38,736 nt of DNA from a virus: IMG/VR virus record IMGVR_UViG_3300022707_000823, positions 1 through 38,736 of that record. The stretch is one strand, 5' to 3'. Below are positions 8,327-17,211 of the stretch, piece after piece. Both the position numbers and the translations under genes were made by a program. The notes beneath the pieces were generated by a model, which saw nothing but the letters and a program-made list of their open reading frames with translations, ran no database searches and had not been told where the DNA came from. Position 1 is the first letter of the stretch. Every line of letters begins with the position of its first letter.

Positions 8327-8804
8327 ATGTCAAAAATTAAGGATACTTTTTTTCGGAGGCTCTGAAAAGCGAGCTTCACGCAAGCAGAAAGAATCGATCC
8401 GTCGTGGAATCTCCGAAGTGAGAGGAAAGGCCGAAGAAGCACGCGGTGTCGTTACTGAAGGCTTTGGTAGGGCCGGAGAAACCCTGCGGGCTGGTCAGCA
8501 AGCCGCTTTAGACGTGTTTGGTCTGTCTATTCCTGAACAATTAGGCGCTTTTCAGGGTGGTAATGTGGGCGCTCAAGAGGCTTTATTGGCCGGTGTTCAG
8601 CCGTTTCAGAGTGCTATTTTAGGGACTCCAGGCGCTAATTTGTCAGGATTTCAACCCGTAAGACTACCCATTGATACGAGTTTTGCTCAACAAACTCTAC
8701 CGGGGTTACAACCAGACGCTATCGGTGCTCCCCAGCAGCCTTTTTTACCTCCTAATTTCCAAATTCCTGATTTTGTTAATCCCAAAATAAGGGGTGCTTT
8801 CTAA
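8327..8804 (+). CDS. Internal virion/ejection protein 1, frame broken at a T7 run
   Basis: The ATG at 8327 has a strong GGGGG ribosome site six bases upstream, yet its frame reads MSKIKDTFFRRL and stops at 8363-8365. From the run of seven Ts (8347-8353) the +1 frame continues FFGGSEKRASRKQKES and stays open to 8804. Joined, the two parts give about 158 residues beginning M-S-K-I-K-D-T-F-F-G-G-S-E-K-R-A-S-R-K-Q, the usual start of podovirus internal proteins, followed by an Ala/Gln-rich helical region and a Pro-rich tail. Only six Ts would restore one frame. Either the run is a sequencing or real deletion/insertion site, or expression needs +1 frameshifting or transcriptional slippage. A GTG-initiated short form at 8418 lacks a good ribosome site. 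Confidence 0.7.
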
Positions 8805-10216
8805 TGGCTCAGTTTAGACCTCAGTTTAACCAAATACCTCAACTGGGAGCAATCCCACAAATAGGGGCTCAACAACCATTGCCTGCCGGCCCTATTACTC
8901 AGACGTTACCTGCGGCTAATGATCCTCTGACGGCTCAACCTGGTATAAGCCTAGCCCTTCCTGCCGGGCAAGTTCCAGCGGGGCCGGTACAACCTCTCAC
9001 AGGCCAAGTACAGGCTCAGCCTGTTGGTGCTGCGGTTCCTCTTGACCCTACACAAGCCCCTGTACAACAACCCGGATTTGGATTAACAGCCTCAGAACAA
9101 GCAATAGGCCAAGGTCTAGGTGCAAGTGTGGCCGCTCTTGAAGAAGGAGCCACCATAGCAAGAGGTGATATCAGTACAGGCTTTCAAGGTGCTTTAGATC
9201 AAATTGGTGCAACTCGAGGTGATGTAGCTGCTCAGATTGCACAAGGTCAGCGATTCTTTGATCAAGCCGGGAATGATATTACCGACCAAATCAATCAAGG
9301 CGTGAGTGGGTTAGATCCTTTCTTATCAACGGGACAACAAGCCCAACAACGACAAGCGGCATTATCTGGCGCATTAGGTCCAGAAGCTCAAGCACAGGCC
9401 TTTGCTGAATTCCAAGCTTCTCCCGAACAAGCCTTTTTACAGGAAGAAGGGCAGCGTAACTTACTCAGGAACCAAGCTGCAATCGGTGGTTTAGGTGGTG
9501 GCAATGTCAGGCGTGAACTGTTACGACAAGGTATAGGCTTTGCTGCACAAGATTTAGGCAATCGATTCAACCGTTTAGGCACAGTTGCTGAGAGAGGATT
9601 TGGCGCGGCTCAGAATATTGGTCAATTACGTGCAGCACAGGCCGGGTTAACGGGTCAGATAGGTGCAGGCCAAGCAGGATTATCCACTCAAGAAGCCGCT
9701 TTAGCCAGTTCACTAGGATTGAATGCCTCGCAATTTGAAGCTGCTAAGGGGGTTAATTTAGCTAGTGTTGCCGGGTCTACTGCAACTAATTTAGCTACCA
9801 CATTTACAGGTGCAGGTAGAGATCTTGCTACAGGTCGCACAAGAGCTGGCGAGCTAATAGCCGAAAATCTAGCCGGAACTACCAGTGCTTTGGGTGAACT
9901 GATTGCTGAGCAAGGTAAAGGCATATCAGATACCATTGGAACAGGCGCTGCAAATGTGGCGAATCTCCAAAGTATCACAGGTCAGTTAACCGCTAATCAA
10001 CTACAAACAGTCGCCACAATACTCGCTAATGTAAGTCTGGATGAAGGCGCTAAACTAGCATTTTTAGAACAGGCCGTAGGCAAGGCGCAGGCTGAAGGTA
10101 TTATTAATGCATCCGCAGGGTTAAGAGCAGGAATTCAGCAAGTGGCAGCTGCTGCCGTCGGGGCTGCTGGCGGTGGCGGGTTAACAGGTGCAATAGAAGG
10201 AGGCTTCGGAGTTTAA
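8804..10216 (+). CDS. Internal virion/ejection protein 2 (DNA-transfer type)
   Basis: A protein of 470 residues overlapping the previous stop, with AAGGGG upstream. The first 100 residues are Pro/Gln-rich low complexity. The rest is Ala/Gly/Gln-rich and predicted helical, with long runs lacking aromatic residues (LRAAQAGLTGQIGAGQAG), like the P22 gp7/gp16/gp20 class of proteins stored in the head and injected ahead of DNA. Residues about 205-245 (ASPEQAFLQEEGQRNLLRNQ, then AAIGGLGGGNVRRELLRQG) match a segment seen in many podovirus internal proteins. The C-terminus is a Gly/Ala hydrophobic segment (VAAAAVGAAGGGGLTGAI) that could insert in a membrane. Confidence 0.75.
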   Translation: MAQFRPQFNQIPQLGAIPQIGAQQPLPAGPITQTLPAANDPLTAQPGISLALPAGQVPAGPVQPLTGQVQAQPVGAAVPLDPTQAPVQQPGFGLTASEQAIGQGLGASVAALEEGATIARGDISTGFQGALDQIGATRGDVAAQIAQGQRFFDQAGNDITDQINQGVSGLDPFLSTGQQAQQRQAALSGALGPEAQAQAFAEFQASPEQAFLQEEGQRNLLRNQAAIGGLGGGNVRRELLRQGIGFAAQDLGNRFNRLGTVAERGFGAAQNIGQLRAAQAGLTGQIGAGQAGLSTQEAALASSLGLNASQFEAAKGVNLASVAGSTATNLATTFTGAGRDLATGRTRAGELIAENLAGTTSALGELIAEQGKGISDTIGTGAANVANLQSITGQLTANQLQTVATILANVSLDEGAKLAFLEQAVGKAQAEGIINASAGLRAGIQQVAAAAVGAAGGGGLTGAIEGGFGV

Positions 10217-10217
10217 T

Positions 10218-11534
10218 ATGGTTGACTTTATTTCAGCATTCAGAGGTCCAGGCTCACCGGGAACGCCGGGAGCAGGAACGACAGCTAGTCGTGTATTAGG
10301 CGCACAACAAGCCCGGCAAACTCAACAAGCTTTAGGTGGTCTGCAAGGATTACCCCCTGGTCAAGTGGGCGGTAGTGAGCAACTGGCACAATTGGCACTT
10401 GTTAACCCGGCTATGGCTGCACAGGCCAGCCGGATATTCGGCGATATAAGTCAAAAGCGGCAAGAAGCCTTTTTCCTAGACGCAGCTAAAGTTGATAGAG
10501 CTTTGTCTACAGGCAATATCAATAAAGCAAAGACTATTATTCAGAATAGATTGCGAGATATTGGTACGTTAGGCGGTGATCCTTCCGACACGCAGGAGAT
10601 TGCGACTCTGTTACAGGCTGGAAACCCTGAAAGTATTGCGAAAGCAAAATCTCTAGTAAGAGATACGGTGATCGCTGGTCAATTTGCAAAATTTCTACCT
10701 GAAACTCCAGGACTCGAAAGAATAAAAAGCTCTGAAATTACTGATGGAAACATAGTTGAACGGCGTCCCGATGGGTCATTTAAGACAACTAAAGTTTTGG
10801 ACACCGCAAATGTCAGAGATTCAGGACAAGCTTCAGCCGTTACAAAGATTTATGATAATGGCGCTGTTGTTCAAGCCCTTCCTGATGGACAGATTCGTGT
10901 TACAGACCCCTCCGGCAATGAGGTTAAAGGCGACGAAAGAATATCTGTATTGCAGCAAGCAAGACAAGAGGAGGTGGGGTTTGCACAATTAAAATCTGGC
11001 GCTACTGCGGCAGGAAAGAAAGCCATTGAGCTATCCTCAAATGCTTTTGAACAAATCGAGAAGATTAAGCCTGCTATTGCATTGTTTGACGAAGGCATTC
11101 GATTGCTTGATGAAGGGGCTGCTACAGGAACGGTAATTTCCAAACTGCCCAGTATTAGAGCGACATCCAAACAATTAGATAACCTTCAATCAAGAATGGG
11201 TTTAAATGTTATACAGAACACTACGTTCGGCTCTTTGTCTGATGCCGAATTGGCGTTTGCTTTAAGTTCTGCACTGCCCAAAAATCTTGCGCCAAAGGAT
11301 TTAAGACGCTGGCTGGTTGAAAAACGAGACGCACAGGTGAAACTAATAAGCTATTTACAAGATGTAGCCATATTTTTAGGCACCCCTGGCAATACAGCGG
11401 CAGGGTGGATTGAAGCCCAAAAAGCATTGCAAAGTGTTGACGCGCCTGTTAAGCAGGAAGCGGTTGAACCGGCAGCTATCGAGCCAGAAACGACACAAAC
11501 TGTTGGCAGATTTCAAATACAGGTTATCGAGTAA
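10218..11534 (+). CDS. Internal virion/ejection protein 3
   Basis: A protein of 438 residues following the preceding gene by one base. A Gly/Pro-rich start (AFRGPGSPGTPGAG) leads to Gln/Ala-rich helices. The central part (FEQIEKIKPAIALFDEGIRL; LPSIRATSKQLDNLQSRM) and AELAFALSSALPKNLAPKDL resemble conserved stretches of phage internal or DNA-ejection proteins found between tail-hub and spike genes. No enzymatic motif is seen. Its stop overlaps the next ATG, so the three large ejection-type genes are translationally coupled. The assignment rests mainly on composition and position. Confidence 0.65.
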   Translation: MVDFISAFRGPGSPGTPGAGTTASRVLGAQQARQTQQALGGLQGLPPGQVGGSEQLAQLALVNPAMAAQASRIFGDISQKRQEAFFLDAAKVDRALSTGNINKAKTIIQNRLRDIGTLGGDPSDTQEIATLLQAGNPESIAKAKSLVRDTVIAGQFAKFLPETPGLERIKSSEITDGNIVERRPDGSFKTTKVLDTANVRDSGQASAVTKIYDNGAVVQALPDGQIRVTDPSGNEVKGDERISVLQQARQEEVGFAQLKSGATAAGKKAIELSSNAFEQIEKIKPAIALFDEGIRLLDEGAATGTVISKLPSIRATSKQLDNLQSRMGLNVIQNTTFGSLSDAELAFALSSALPKNLAPKDLRRWLVEKRDAQVKLISYLQDVAIFLGTPGNTAAGWIEAQKALQSVDAPVKQEAVEPAAIEPETTQTVGRFQIQVIE

Positions 11535-13315
11535 TGCCATTATTTAAAGTCACTGATCCCAATACCGGGAAAACAGTACAACTTACAGGAGATTCTCCGC
11601 CCAATGAGCAGGAATTAGAGGAGATATTTTTATCCTTAGTTCCACAACAGGAGGTGCAAGATGTTATTCCAAGTACTGATGTTATTGATAGTGATCTGGT
11701 GGCTGCTGATACCGGAGCCGGATTAGAAATACCGAGAGACGCCCCTGTAACGGGCGCTGATGACCAACAAGACGCTCAAGCGTTAATAGTTCAATTTGAA
11801 GCTGCAAAGGCGTCAGGGGATTTTCAGACTGCGGATAGGCTAAGGCAGCAGATATCTGCCCTTCAAAGTGGTGGCTTCGTTGAGACTGCGGCGACCGTTG
11901 CTAGTGGAGTCATAGCGGAACCAGCGGCAGGAATCGCGGGAATCTTCCAAACCCTCAACCCTTTTGCCGAGCCGGGTGCTGGTGCGGAAGCCGTAGAAGC
12001 CACAAGAAAGGCATTGACATTTGAGCCAAAGACAGAATCAGGACAAATGCAGTTGCGGGCTTTTGGTGAGTTTTTAGAACCTGTTGGCGAGGTTTTCACA
12101 GAAGCAGAGAGAATATTAGGTGATGCGGCATTTAAAGCAACAAATAGTCCAGCAGTTGCTTCTATCGCTGCGACAATACCTGCTGCCGTAGTTGAATTAT
12201 TGGGCTTTGGTGCGGGAAAGCAGTTAGTAAAACAATCACAGAAAGCCAGAAGAGCAGCTAAAGAAGGGGAGATTACGCGCGAGCTATCCGAGTCTGTCCC
12301 TACTATTGACCAATTGAAAGGAGCCTCAAAAGAAATTTATAAAGAGATAGATGATTTAAACGTTGTTGTTAATCCAGAATCATTTAATCGCTTAGTCGAT
12401 GACATTATAGAGACAACAGAAAATGTCGGAATTGATCCCGATATTACGCCCGCTGCGGCCAAGGCAGTAAAGAGATTTGATGAACTGCGCGACCAGACCT
12501 TACCATTGTCAGAAATAGATAAGCTGAGAGAAGTCGCACAAAACGCAGCAGGGTCTCTTAATAAAAGAGAGTCGGCTATGGGTATACGCATTATCGACTC
12601 GGTTGATCAGTTTTTAGACAATGCGGATGTCTCTGATTTTAGTCGAATAGATGGCCCCGTTGAGGAAATCAGCAAACGTTATAGAGTGGCACGTGATTTA
12701 TGGGGTAGGGCAAGACGATCAGAATTAATTGAAGAGGCTTTTGAAAAAGCTAGAAATCAAGCATCTGGATTTGAGAATGGAATCAGGACTCAATTTAGAC
12801 AAATACTAAACAACAAAAAACAGAAACGCTTTTTCAACAAAGAAGAAAGGGCGGCGATGGTTAGAGTGGTTCGCGGAGGACCGAAAGAGAATTTCGCCAA
12901 GTTAGTAGGAAGGTTGGGGTTTTCTGAACAAGGCGCTACAAACATACTAGGTGGAGCTATTGGTGCGACTGCTGGAGCCGCTGTACTTGGTACGCCTGGA
13001 GCAGTATTAGTTCCTGCTATTGGTACTATATCAAGACGATTAGCTCAAAGAATGACGGCTAGAAACGCTGAATTTGCCGACGAAATCATACGGGCAGGTA
13101 AGGACGCAAGAAAGATTACCAAGGCGTATATTAAAAACACGCCCAAGGGATTAAGAGATCCTGCTGAGTTATCAGAATTATTAATGAGGCCCACTCTCGA
13201 TATAACGGATATTCCAGATATAACGTTAGCTAAAAAGGCTGCGGAAATAGTTAGACAAAAGAGAGGCGCGCTAGTTGGTATTCTGGCCCCTAACGCATTA
13301 CAGGAAGAGAACTAA
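11534..13315 (+). CDS. Internal virion/ejection protein 4 with membrane segment
   Basis: A protein of 593 residues. The N-terminus MPLFKVTDPNTGKTVQLTGD followed by PPNEQELEEIFLSL is a recurrent N-terminal module of large internal virion proteins in podoviruses. The middle is helical and charged, with coiled-coil-like stretches (QFEAAKASGDFQTADRLRQQ; a second around residues 350-420). Near residues 475-500 a Gly/Ala-rich hydrophobic segment (ILGGAIGATAGAAVLGTPGA) could cross the inner membrane during ejection. It corresponds by position to P22 gp16-type proteins. No lytic transglycosylase motif was found. Confidence 0.68.
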   Translation: MPLFKVTDPNTGKTVQLTGDSPPNEQELEEIFLSLVPQQEVQDVIPSTDVIDSDLVAADTGAGLEIPRDAPVTGADDQQDAQALIVQFEAAKASGDFQTADRLRQQISALQSGGFVETAATVASGVIAEPAAGIAGIFQTLNPFAEPGAGAEAVEATRKALTFEPKTESGQMQLRAFGEFLEPVGEVFTEAERILGDAAFKATNSPAVASIAATIPAAVVELLGFGAGKQLVKQSQKARRAAKEGEITRELSESVPTIDQLKGASKEIYKEIDDLNVVVNPESFNRLVDDIIETTENVGIDPDITPAAAKAVKRFDELRDQTLPLSEIDKLREVAQNAAGSLNKRESAMGIRIIDSVDQFLDNADVSDFSRIDGPVEEISKRYRVARDLWGRARRSELIEEAFEKARNQASGFENGIRTQFRQILNNKKQKRFFNKEERAAMVRVVRGGPKENFAKLVGRLGFSEQGATNILGGAIGATAGAAVLGTPGAVLVPAIGTISRRLAQRMTARNAEFADEIIRAGKDARKITKAYIKNTPKGLRDPAELSELLMRPTLDITDIPDITLAKKAAEIVRQKRGALVGILAPNALQEEN

Positions 13316-13968
13316 TGGCTGTTCGATATTCAGATCCATTTACCCGTTATTTAAACGATAACTTCGTAGGCATTCCAGGTGCTGAGTTGTTTTTTTATGA
13401 GCCGGGACAAACTACAGTCTTAAAGGATACGTTTAAAGACGAACTTGGAGTTACAGCAAATACTAACCCGGTTGTCTCTGATGGTTTCGGCACCATTCCT
13501 GATATCTTTTTAGAAGGAACTTATGGAGTTGAATTAAGATTATCGCCTGAAAACTCAGGTGAGAAAGGTGTATTAATTAATGCGGCTGATCCTGTTACCG
13601 GAGAGTCTTCGGCGGGCCAATTCACGGATTGGGACGAAACTGTTACCTACACTATTGGAAAGATACGCCGTGGTGATGACGGTTGTTATTATAATTCTCT
13701 CGTCAATAACAATGTAGGCTTCAATCCTACCAATGAAGGCAATCCATCCAAGTGGGAAAAAATACTCTTCGTTAGAGTGTATAATGCCTTTATTACCTAT
13801 GTACTTAATGACGCGGTGAGAGCCTCAGATGGAGAAGACTACCAATTAACATCAGCTACCAGTTTAGGAAATGACCCAACGACAGACAGCCAAAAGAACT
13901 GGACGAAACAAACACTAACGCCCGTAATTACCTCTGCGGCTAAACTGTTCGCTTATAGGAATTTATAA
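13315..13968 (+). CDS. Tailspike/adsorption protein: head-binding-like domain plus two chitin-binding-like modules
   Basis: A protein of 217 residues. Residues 1-85 follow the N-terminal head-binding pattern of P22-type tailspikes: VRYSDPFTRYLNDNFVGIPG, AELFFYEPGQTTVLKDTFKD and VVSDGFGTIPDIFLEGTYGV. Instead of a beta-helix there follow two CBM5/12-like modules: FTDWDETVTYTIGKIRRGDD with YYNSLVNNNVG, and VYNAFITYVLNDAVRASDG with a matching YQLTSA and NW ending. Such W-x-x-x-x-x-Y-x-x-G/N-D-x-V modules bind polysaccharide. The protein is short for a spike and may be an adaptor to which other adsorption proteins attach. Confidence 0.7.
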   Translation: MAVRYSDPFTRYLNDNFVGIPGAELFFYEPGQTTVLKDTFKDELGVTANTNPVVSDGFGTIPDIFLEGTYGVELRLSPENSGEKGVLINAADPVTGESSAGQFTDWDETVTYTIGKIRRGDDGCYYNSLVNNNVGFNPTNEGNPSKWEKILFVRVYNAFITYVLNDAVRASDGEDYQLTSATSLGNDPTTDSQKNWTKQTLTPVITSAAKLFAYRNL

Positions 13969-13969
13969 C

Positions 13970-14386
13970 ATGACTGCTACATCGACCAACAAAGACCCTA
14001 TTTTTCTGACTGACACAAAGAATCCTTCGGTTACTATTACCAACGCTATCGGGACGGCTGTGCAGCAAATCTTTACTGCTAATGCGGATGGTGGCGCTAT
14101 TACTTCATTGTCTGCAACGACTGACGATACATCAGCAGTTACAGTTGTAATAGGAATAAACGACGCGACAAACAGTTTTACATTGGGTGAGGTTATTGTC
14201 CCTGCAGGAGCTGGAACGGATGGAATAACTGCAGCTAAAAATCTCCTTGATTCTACCAAATTGCCTATTCTGGATGCGGACGGCTCCTTAATTCTTGAGG
14301 GTACGTTCATTCTTGAAGTTAATGTTAAATCAGGGGTGACGGCAGCGAAAACCATTGATATAACAGGGGTTGGAGGGAATTATTAA
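13970..14386 (+). CDS. Beta-rich virion protein, unknown
   Basis: A protein of 138 residues one base after the preceding stop, with AGGA upstream. It is Thr/Val/Ala-rich with regular strands (PSVTITNAIGTAVQQIFTAN; SAVTVVIGINDATNSFTLGE), consistent with a small beta-sandwich virion component. The adsorption-gene context suggests a tail-tip or fibre-associated structural subunit. I do not recognise a family. Confidence 0.6.
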   Translation: MTATSTNKDPIFLTDTKNPSVTITNAIGTAVQQIFTANADGGAITSLSATTDDTSAVTVVIGINDATNSFTLGEVIVPAGAGTDGITAAKNLLDSTKLPILDADGSLILEGTFILEVNVKSGVTAAKTIDITGVGGNY

Positions 14387-15285
14387 TGGCCTCTTTTAAC
14401 AAATTCCCGACTAAAGTCGATGATGATTCGGCTTCGGTTACTGAAACTCCTACATTGCGAGGCGAAGCGTTACCTACGTTTTTTGGTGGGAACCTACCCA
14501 ACTCGGCCCCTGGTTATGCATCCTCTGTAGGTAGTACGATACTTTTGCCTATCACCGATACGGCAACGGTATCAGCTGTTGATGTGACTGGAAGTACTTT
14601 GTGGAGTTTCACAATTGCGTCATTTTCTGCGGCAATCACTGGACAAATAACGAGTTGGGTCGGTTTCCACATGAACGTTGCGGGCACGGCTTTAGAGAGC
14701 AAGGCGCTCGACAACGCGACAACAAATGACACATTCTACACTTTCTCCATTAATGTCAGCGGAACCATAACTGAAACAGGCAACAGTCAACCCACAACTG
14801 ATTTTGTCATTGAGCCGCAATGGAGCGACTTCGGCACTATGCAACCGGACGGTTCGGGAGGATTTAAAATCTTTTCTGGTGGGTCGACGGTAGCCAATTC
14901 TCAATTCGCCGTTATAAATAGTGCTGGAGCGTTCACCACACAACCCACGTTAGTATTCACTAATGCTAATGCAGCAGCGGGTGTTGGAATGTACGAAACA
15001 ACCGGTGGTAAGATTTTAGGGCCATTAGGCAGTAGTCCAACTACCGACAATACTACAATAAACGTATCCAACAAAACCGACACCGCGGTTGTTGTTCTAC
15101 CTTATAACGCCGTGAAGGCAATAGACGGCCAGGGTAACGGGTTCTTTTTCCTCAGATGGCAAGATTTTATCATTACGTGGGATACCTCGGCGGCGGAACA
15201 ACAGGAAGGGCGATTTAAATACACCGAGGGTCAAGTGGATACTTTTGCTGATGACTTATTGGCTTATGGAGGAACACCAGCATGA
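14386..15285 (+). CDS. Virion structural protein, unknown (adsorption module)
   Basis: A protein of 299 residues overlapping both neighbours by one to four bases. The sequence is dominated by Ser/Thr/Ala/Phe beta strands (SWVGFHMNVAGTALESKALD) with the C-terminal motif GFFFLRWQDFIITWDTSAAE. It lacks signal, membrane or catalytic motifs. Position in the spike/adsorption block suggests a structural tail protein. The function is inferred from context only. Confidence 0.6.
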   Translation: MASFNKFPTKVDDDSASVTETPTLRGEALPTFFGGNLPNSAPGYASSVGSTILLPITDTATVSAVDVTGSTLWSFTIASFSAAITGQITSWVGFHMNVAGTALESKALDNATTNDTFYTFSINVSGTITETGNSQPTTDFVIEPQWSDFGTMQPDGSGGFKIFSGGSTVANSQFAVINSAGAFTTQPTLVFTNANAAAGVGMYETTGGKILGPLGSSPTTDNTTINVSNKTDTAVVVLPYNAVKAIDGQGNGFFFLRWQDFIITWDTSAAEQQEGRFKYTEGQVDTFADDLLAYGGTPA

Positions 15286-15674
15286 TAGTACAATTTACTT
15301 CGGGCCCGGTTCCTGACTATGCGCCTTTTGGTGGGATTGGAGAATTTGAGCGTACTGTGATTATAGCGGGAAAGTGTATAGGCGAATGGTCTGGTTCTTT
15401 ACCGTTCCCTGGACTTACTCAATACACAGGCAAATTCCCTCCGTCAGAAACGAAAAGCAGCTATACCGGTCCAGGGTTCTATCAGTCTTTATCTACGGCT
15501 GAGCGTGAATTACTGATTAACAAATCCAAGTCTTCAGATGCCGCCGGGGCTATTTTTGAATCGATCAAATTAAACGGTCTTGATTTTAATCAATCTTCTG
15601 ATTTGGATATAGGAGACAGAATGGTTCTCGCAGGGATATTAACCCAAACAAGTTTAGATGAGTTGGTCGGGTAA
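15282..15674 (+). CDS. Small virion protein, unknown
   Basis: A protein of 130 residues. GGAGG lies nine bases before the ATG, which overlaps the upstream stop (ATGA). Features include a Gly/Pro-rich start (SGPVPDYAPFGGIGEFERT) and a central FPGLTQYTGKFPPSETKSSY region. The C-terminal helix ends ILTQTSLDELVG. Two conserved-looking segments suggest a folded domain but no family was recognised. The stop is coupled to the next ATG (TAATG). Confidence 0.55.
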   Translation: MIVQFTSGPVPDYAPFGGIGEFERTVIIAGKCIGEWSGSLPFPGLTQYTGKFPPSETKSSYTGPGFYQSLSTAERELLINKSKSSDAAGAIFESIKLNGLDFNQSSDLDIGDRMVLAGILTQTSLDELVG

Positions 15675-16075
15675 TGAACTGTGCAACGATTGAAGAGACA
15701 TTGCATTCTGTTGCTAAAGGTGAGTTGTACGCACCACCTGAATTCATCGCAACCCCTTTAGAGGTATTGGATACTATTTGTAACGGATGTGGGGCCGCGG
15801 GCAGTAAGTTTGATTTCGTGCCTGATACGATGTACGGGGTTTGCATGTGTTCAGTCTGCAACCTGCATGATTTTATGTACTTCAAAGGTAAAACTATTGA
15901 AGATAAGGAAGAAGCTGATCGAGTCATGTTGAATAACTTTATGCGTATTATCAACAAAGTAAAAGGCTGGAGGAAGTTATTTAGAATAGCCATGAGACGC
16001 CGAGCCATTAAATATTACGAAGCTGTGCATTATTGTGGTGGACCCGCCTTTTGGGAGGGTAAGAATGATTGTTAA
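15674..16075 (+). CDS. Phospholipase A2-like phage protein
   Basis: A protein of 133 residues opening the probable lysis region. The core motif CNGCGAAGSKFDFVPDTMYG is followed by CSVCNLHDFMYFKG, whose C-x-x-H-D resembles the catalytic His-Asp pair and adjacent cysteine of prokaryotic phospholipases A2. Its C-terminal part (RRRAIKYYEAVHYCGGPAFW) is conserved in a family of short phage proteins I have seen near lysis or tail genes. A role in membrane disruption at lysis or entry is plausible but unproven. There is no signal peptide. The stop overlaps the next gene by 11 bases. Confidence 0.6.
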   Translation: MNCATIEETLHSVAKGELYAPPEFIATPLEVLDTICNGCGAAGSKFDFVPDTMYGVCMCSVCNLHDFMYFKGKTIEDKEEADRVMLNNFMRIINKVKGWRKLFRIAMRRRAIKYYEAVHYCGGPAFWEGKNDC

Positions 16076-16496
16076 TCAATTCAGAGACTATAAACAGGAC
16101 TGTACAGAATCTGAATTGTTTATTGATGGCGGCGAAAGATATTGTTATGTACTGGAAGATGTCGGCAGACCTCACGGGGTAAAGGTTCCACGTGAAACAT
16201 GTATTCCTGAAGGTCACTACAAGGCCGTAATCACCCGTAGTAATCGATTTAAGAAAGATATGATCTTACTCTACAACCAAGATGATATGTCAGTAGAGCG
16301 CTTTGGAATACGTTTCACCGGCATTAGAGTGCATGGTGGAAATAACACCGAACACACAGCAGGATGTCCTTTAGTGGGATTTAAACGATCAGAAGGGAAA
16401 GTGTACAATAGTGCCAGTGACGAGTTAAGAAAACGAGTTCAGACAGCGATAGATGCTGGTGAAACCATCGATTGGATTATTACAGAGGCAATATAA
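16065..16496 (+). CDS. DUF5675-like protein, possible cell-wall enzyme
   Basis: A protein of 143 residues. ATG 16065 is chosen because GGGAGGGT lies just upstream, rather than a GTG 30 bases earlier. The pattern YVLEDVGRPHGVKVPRETCI, then GHYKAVITRSNRFKK and the strongly marked GIRVHGGNNTEHTAGCPLVG is typical of DUF5675. The H-G-G-N...G-C arrangement recalls the catalytic His/Cys of L,D-transpeptidase-like folds, so a peptidoglycan-directed activity is possible. In this lysis region it is the best candidate for a wall-acting enzyme, because no standard endolysin is seen. That role is inference. Confidence 0.6.
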   Translation: MIVNQFRDYKQDCTESELFIDGGERYCYVLEDVGRPHGVKVPRETCIPEGHYKAVITRSNRFKKDMILLYNQDDMSVERFGIRFTGIRVHGGNNTEHTAGCPLVGFKRSEGKVYNSASDELRKRVQTAIDAGETIDWIITEAI

Positions 16497-16603
16497 TGGG
16501 CGCAATGACTAGAGCCATCGCAAAGCGCAAGCCAAAGAAGAGTAAAGCTAAGAAGTCGGGCCATAAATCGAGTCATAAACCGAAGAAAACACGGAAGACT
16601 TAG
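16496..16603 (+). CDS. Tiny Lys-rich basic protein
   Basis: An open frame of 35 codons that starts on the stop of the DUF5675 gene (TAATG) and ends one base before the next ATG, so it is tightly packed in the operon. The product begins MGAMTRAIAKRKPKKSKAKK and nearly half its residues are Lys or Arg, with His/Ser spacers. Similar short, very basic phage proteins may bind nucleic acid or membranes. No family was recognised, and a coding call rests on spacing and composition. Confidence 0.5.
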   Translation: MGAMTRAIAKRKPKKSKAKKSGHKSSHKPKKTRKT

Positions 16604-16604
16604 G

Positions 16605-17096
16605 ATGAGTGAATTTTATCTCTGGTTGTTATCTGCGGCTATATGTATTTTCGCTTGTTGGCGGAAGAATCCAGCGGCTATGTGGTTCGGTGCTCTAATC
16701 TTTTTACATGATTTTTTATTAGGTCACTTAGCTGAATCTGATCCTATGGCGTGGTTGGTAACAGGAGGGATATCTTCAACATTATCAATGGCAGGTTGTT
16801 ATTATCTTCGGAAAGGAATAAATGACACGATAGCTTTTTGGCTGGCTGGTCTTTCAGCAATCTGTCTTTTCGTTAATATAATTTGTATTGTTGTTTGGTT
16901 GCAAGGGTACTTCATGGAAGGATTTAACTATGTATTCGCGGGGATTCTTTTAACCAGCATCGCCGTCATCTTGAAAGGAGACAGAGGTGGACTGGGAAGA
17001 AGTGGAAGGGACCGTGTGGGGGATCATGTTTACCGTCTCACTGATAAAGTTGCTAATCGTGTGGTGGGGCTGGAAAATAGAGAGACGCCTGAATGA
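16605..17096 (+). CDS. Multi-spanning membrane protein of the lysis region
   Basis: A protein of 163 residues with about four hydrophobic segments near residues 3-18, 25-40, 50-67 and 77-125 (for example LAGLSAICLFVNIICIVVWL). The last 40 residues are hydrophilic and Arg/Gly-rich (GGLGRSGRDRVGDHVYRL) and overlap an alternative frame that looks more protein-like, so this tail may be simple overrun. Holin or antiholin function is possible from position and topology but is not shown. The stop overlaps the next ATG (ATGA). Confidence 0.6.
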   Translation: MSEFYLWLLSAAICIFACWRKNPAAMWFGALIFLHDFLLGHLAESDPMAWLVTGGISSTLSMAGCYYLRKGINDTIAFWLAGLSAICLFVNIICIVVWLQGYFMEGFNYVFAGILLTSIAVILKGDRGGLGRSGRDRVGDHVYRLTDKVANRVVGLENRETPE

Positions 17097-17211
17097 TCGA
17101 AGAACTGAAGCAGAAAATTTTGTCCGACCCGAATGTTCCCGATGTAGCTCAAGGGGCGTTGGGTGCGAGTTTGGGCACAGCCGGTGTAGCCGATTTGACG
17201 GGAGTGATTGA
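16987..17211 (+). CDS. Nested small membrane protein overlapping two genes
   Basis: A GTG-started frame with AGGAG eight bases upstream, lying inside the 3' part of the four-spanning membrane gene and running over the start of the next one. Its first 42 residues look real: an acidic start DWEEVEGTVW, one membrane helix GIMFTVSLIKLLIVWWGW, then a basic KIERRLNDRR segment. The remainder (Cys/Arg-rich, from about residue 46) is probably read-through in a frame dominated by the next gene. Nested reading is common among phage lysis genes (holin/antiholin, Rz/Rz1). Coding status is moderately supported. Confidence 0.42.
   Translation: MDWEEVEGTVWGIMFTVSLIKLLIVWWGWKIERRLNDRRTEAENFVRPECSRCSSRGVGCEFGHSRCSRFDGSD

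Noticed and set aside
9388-9978. Long minus-strand frames inside the ejection protein genes
   Set aside because: They are reverse-strand shadows of Ala/Gln-rich coding sequence without ribosome sites or recognisable motifs.
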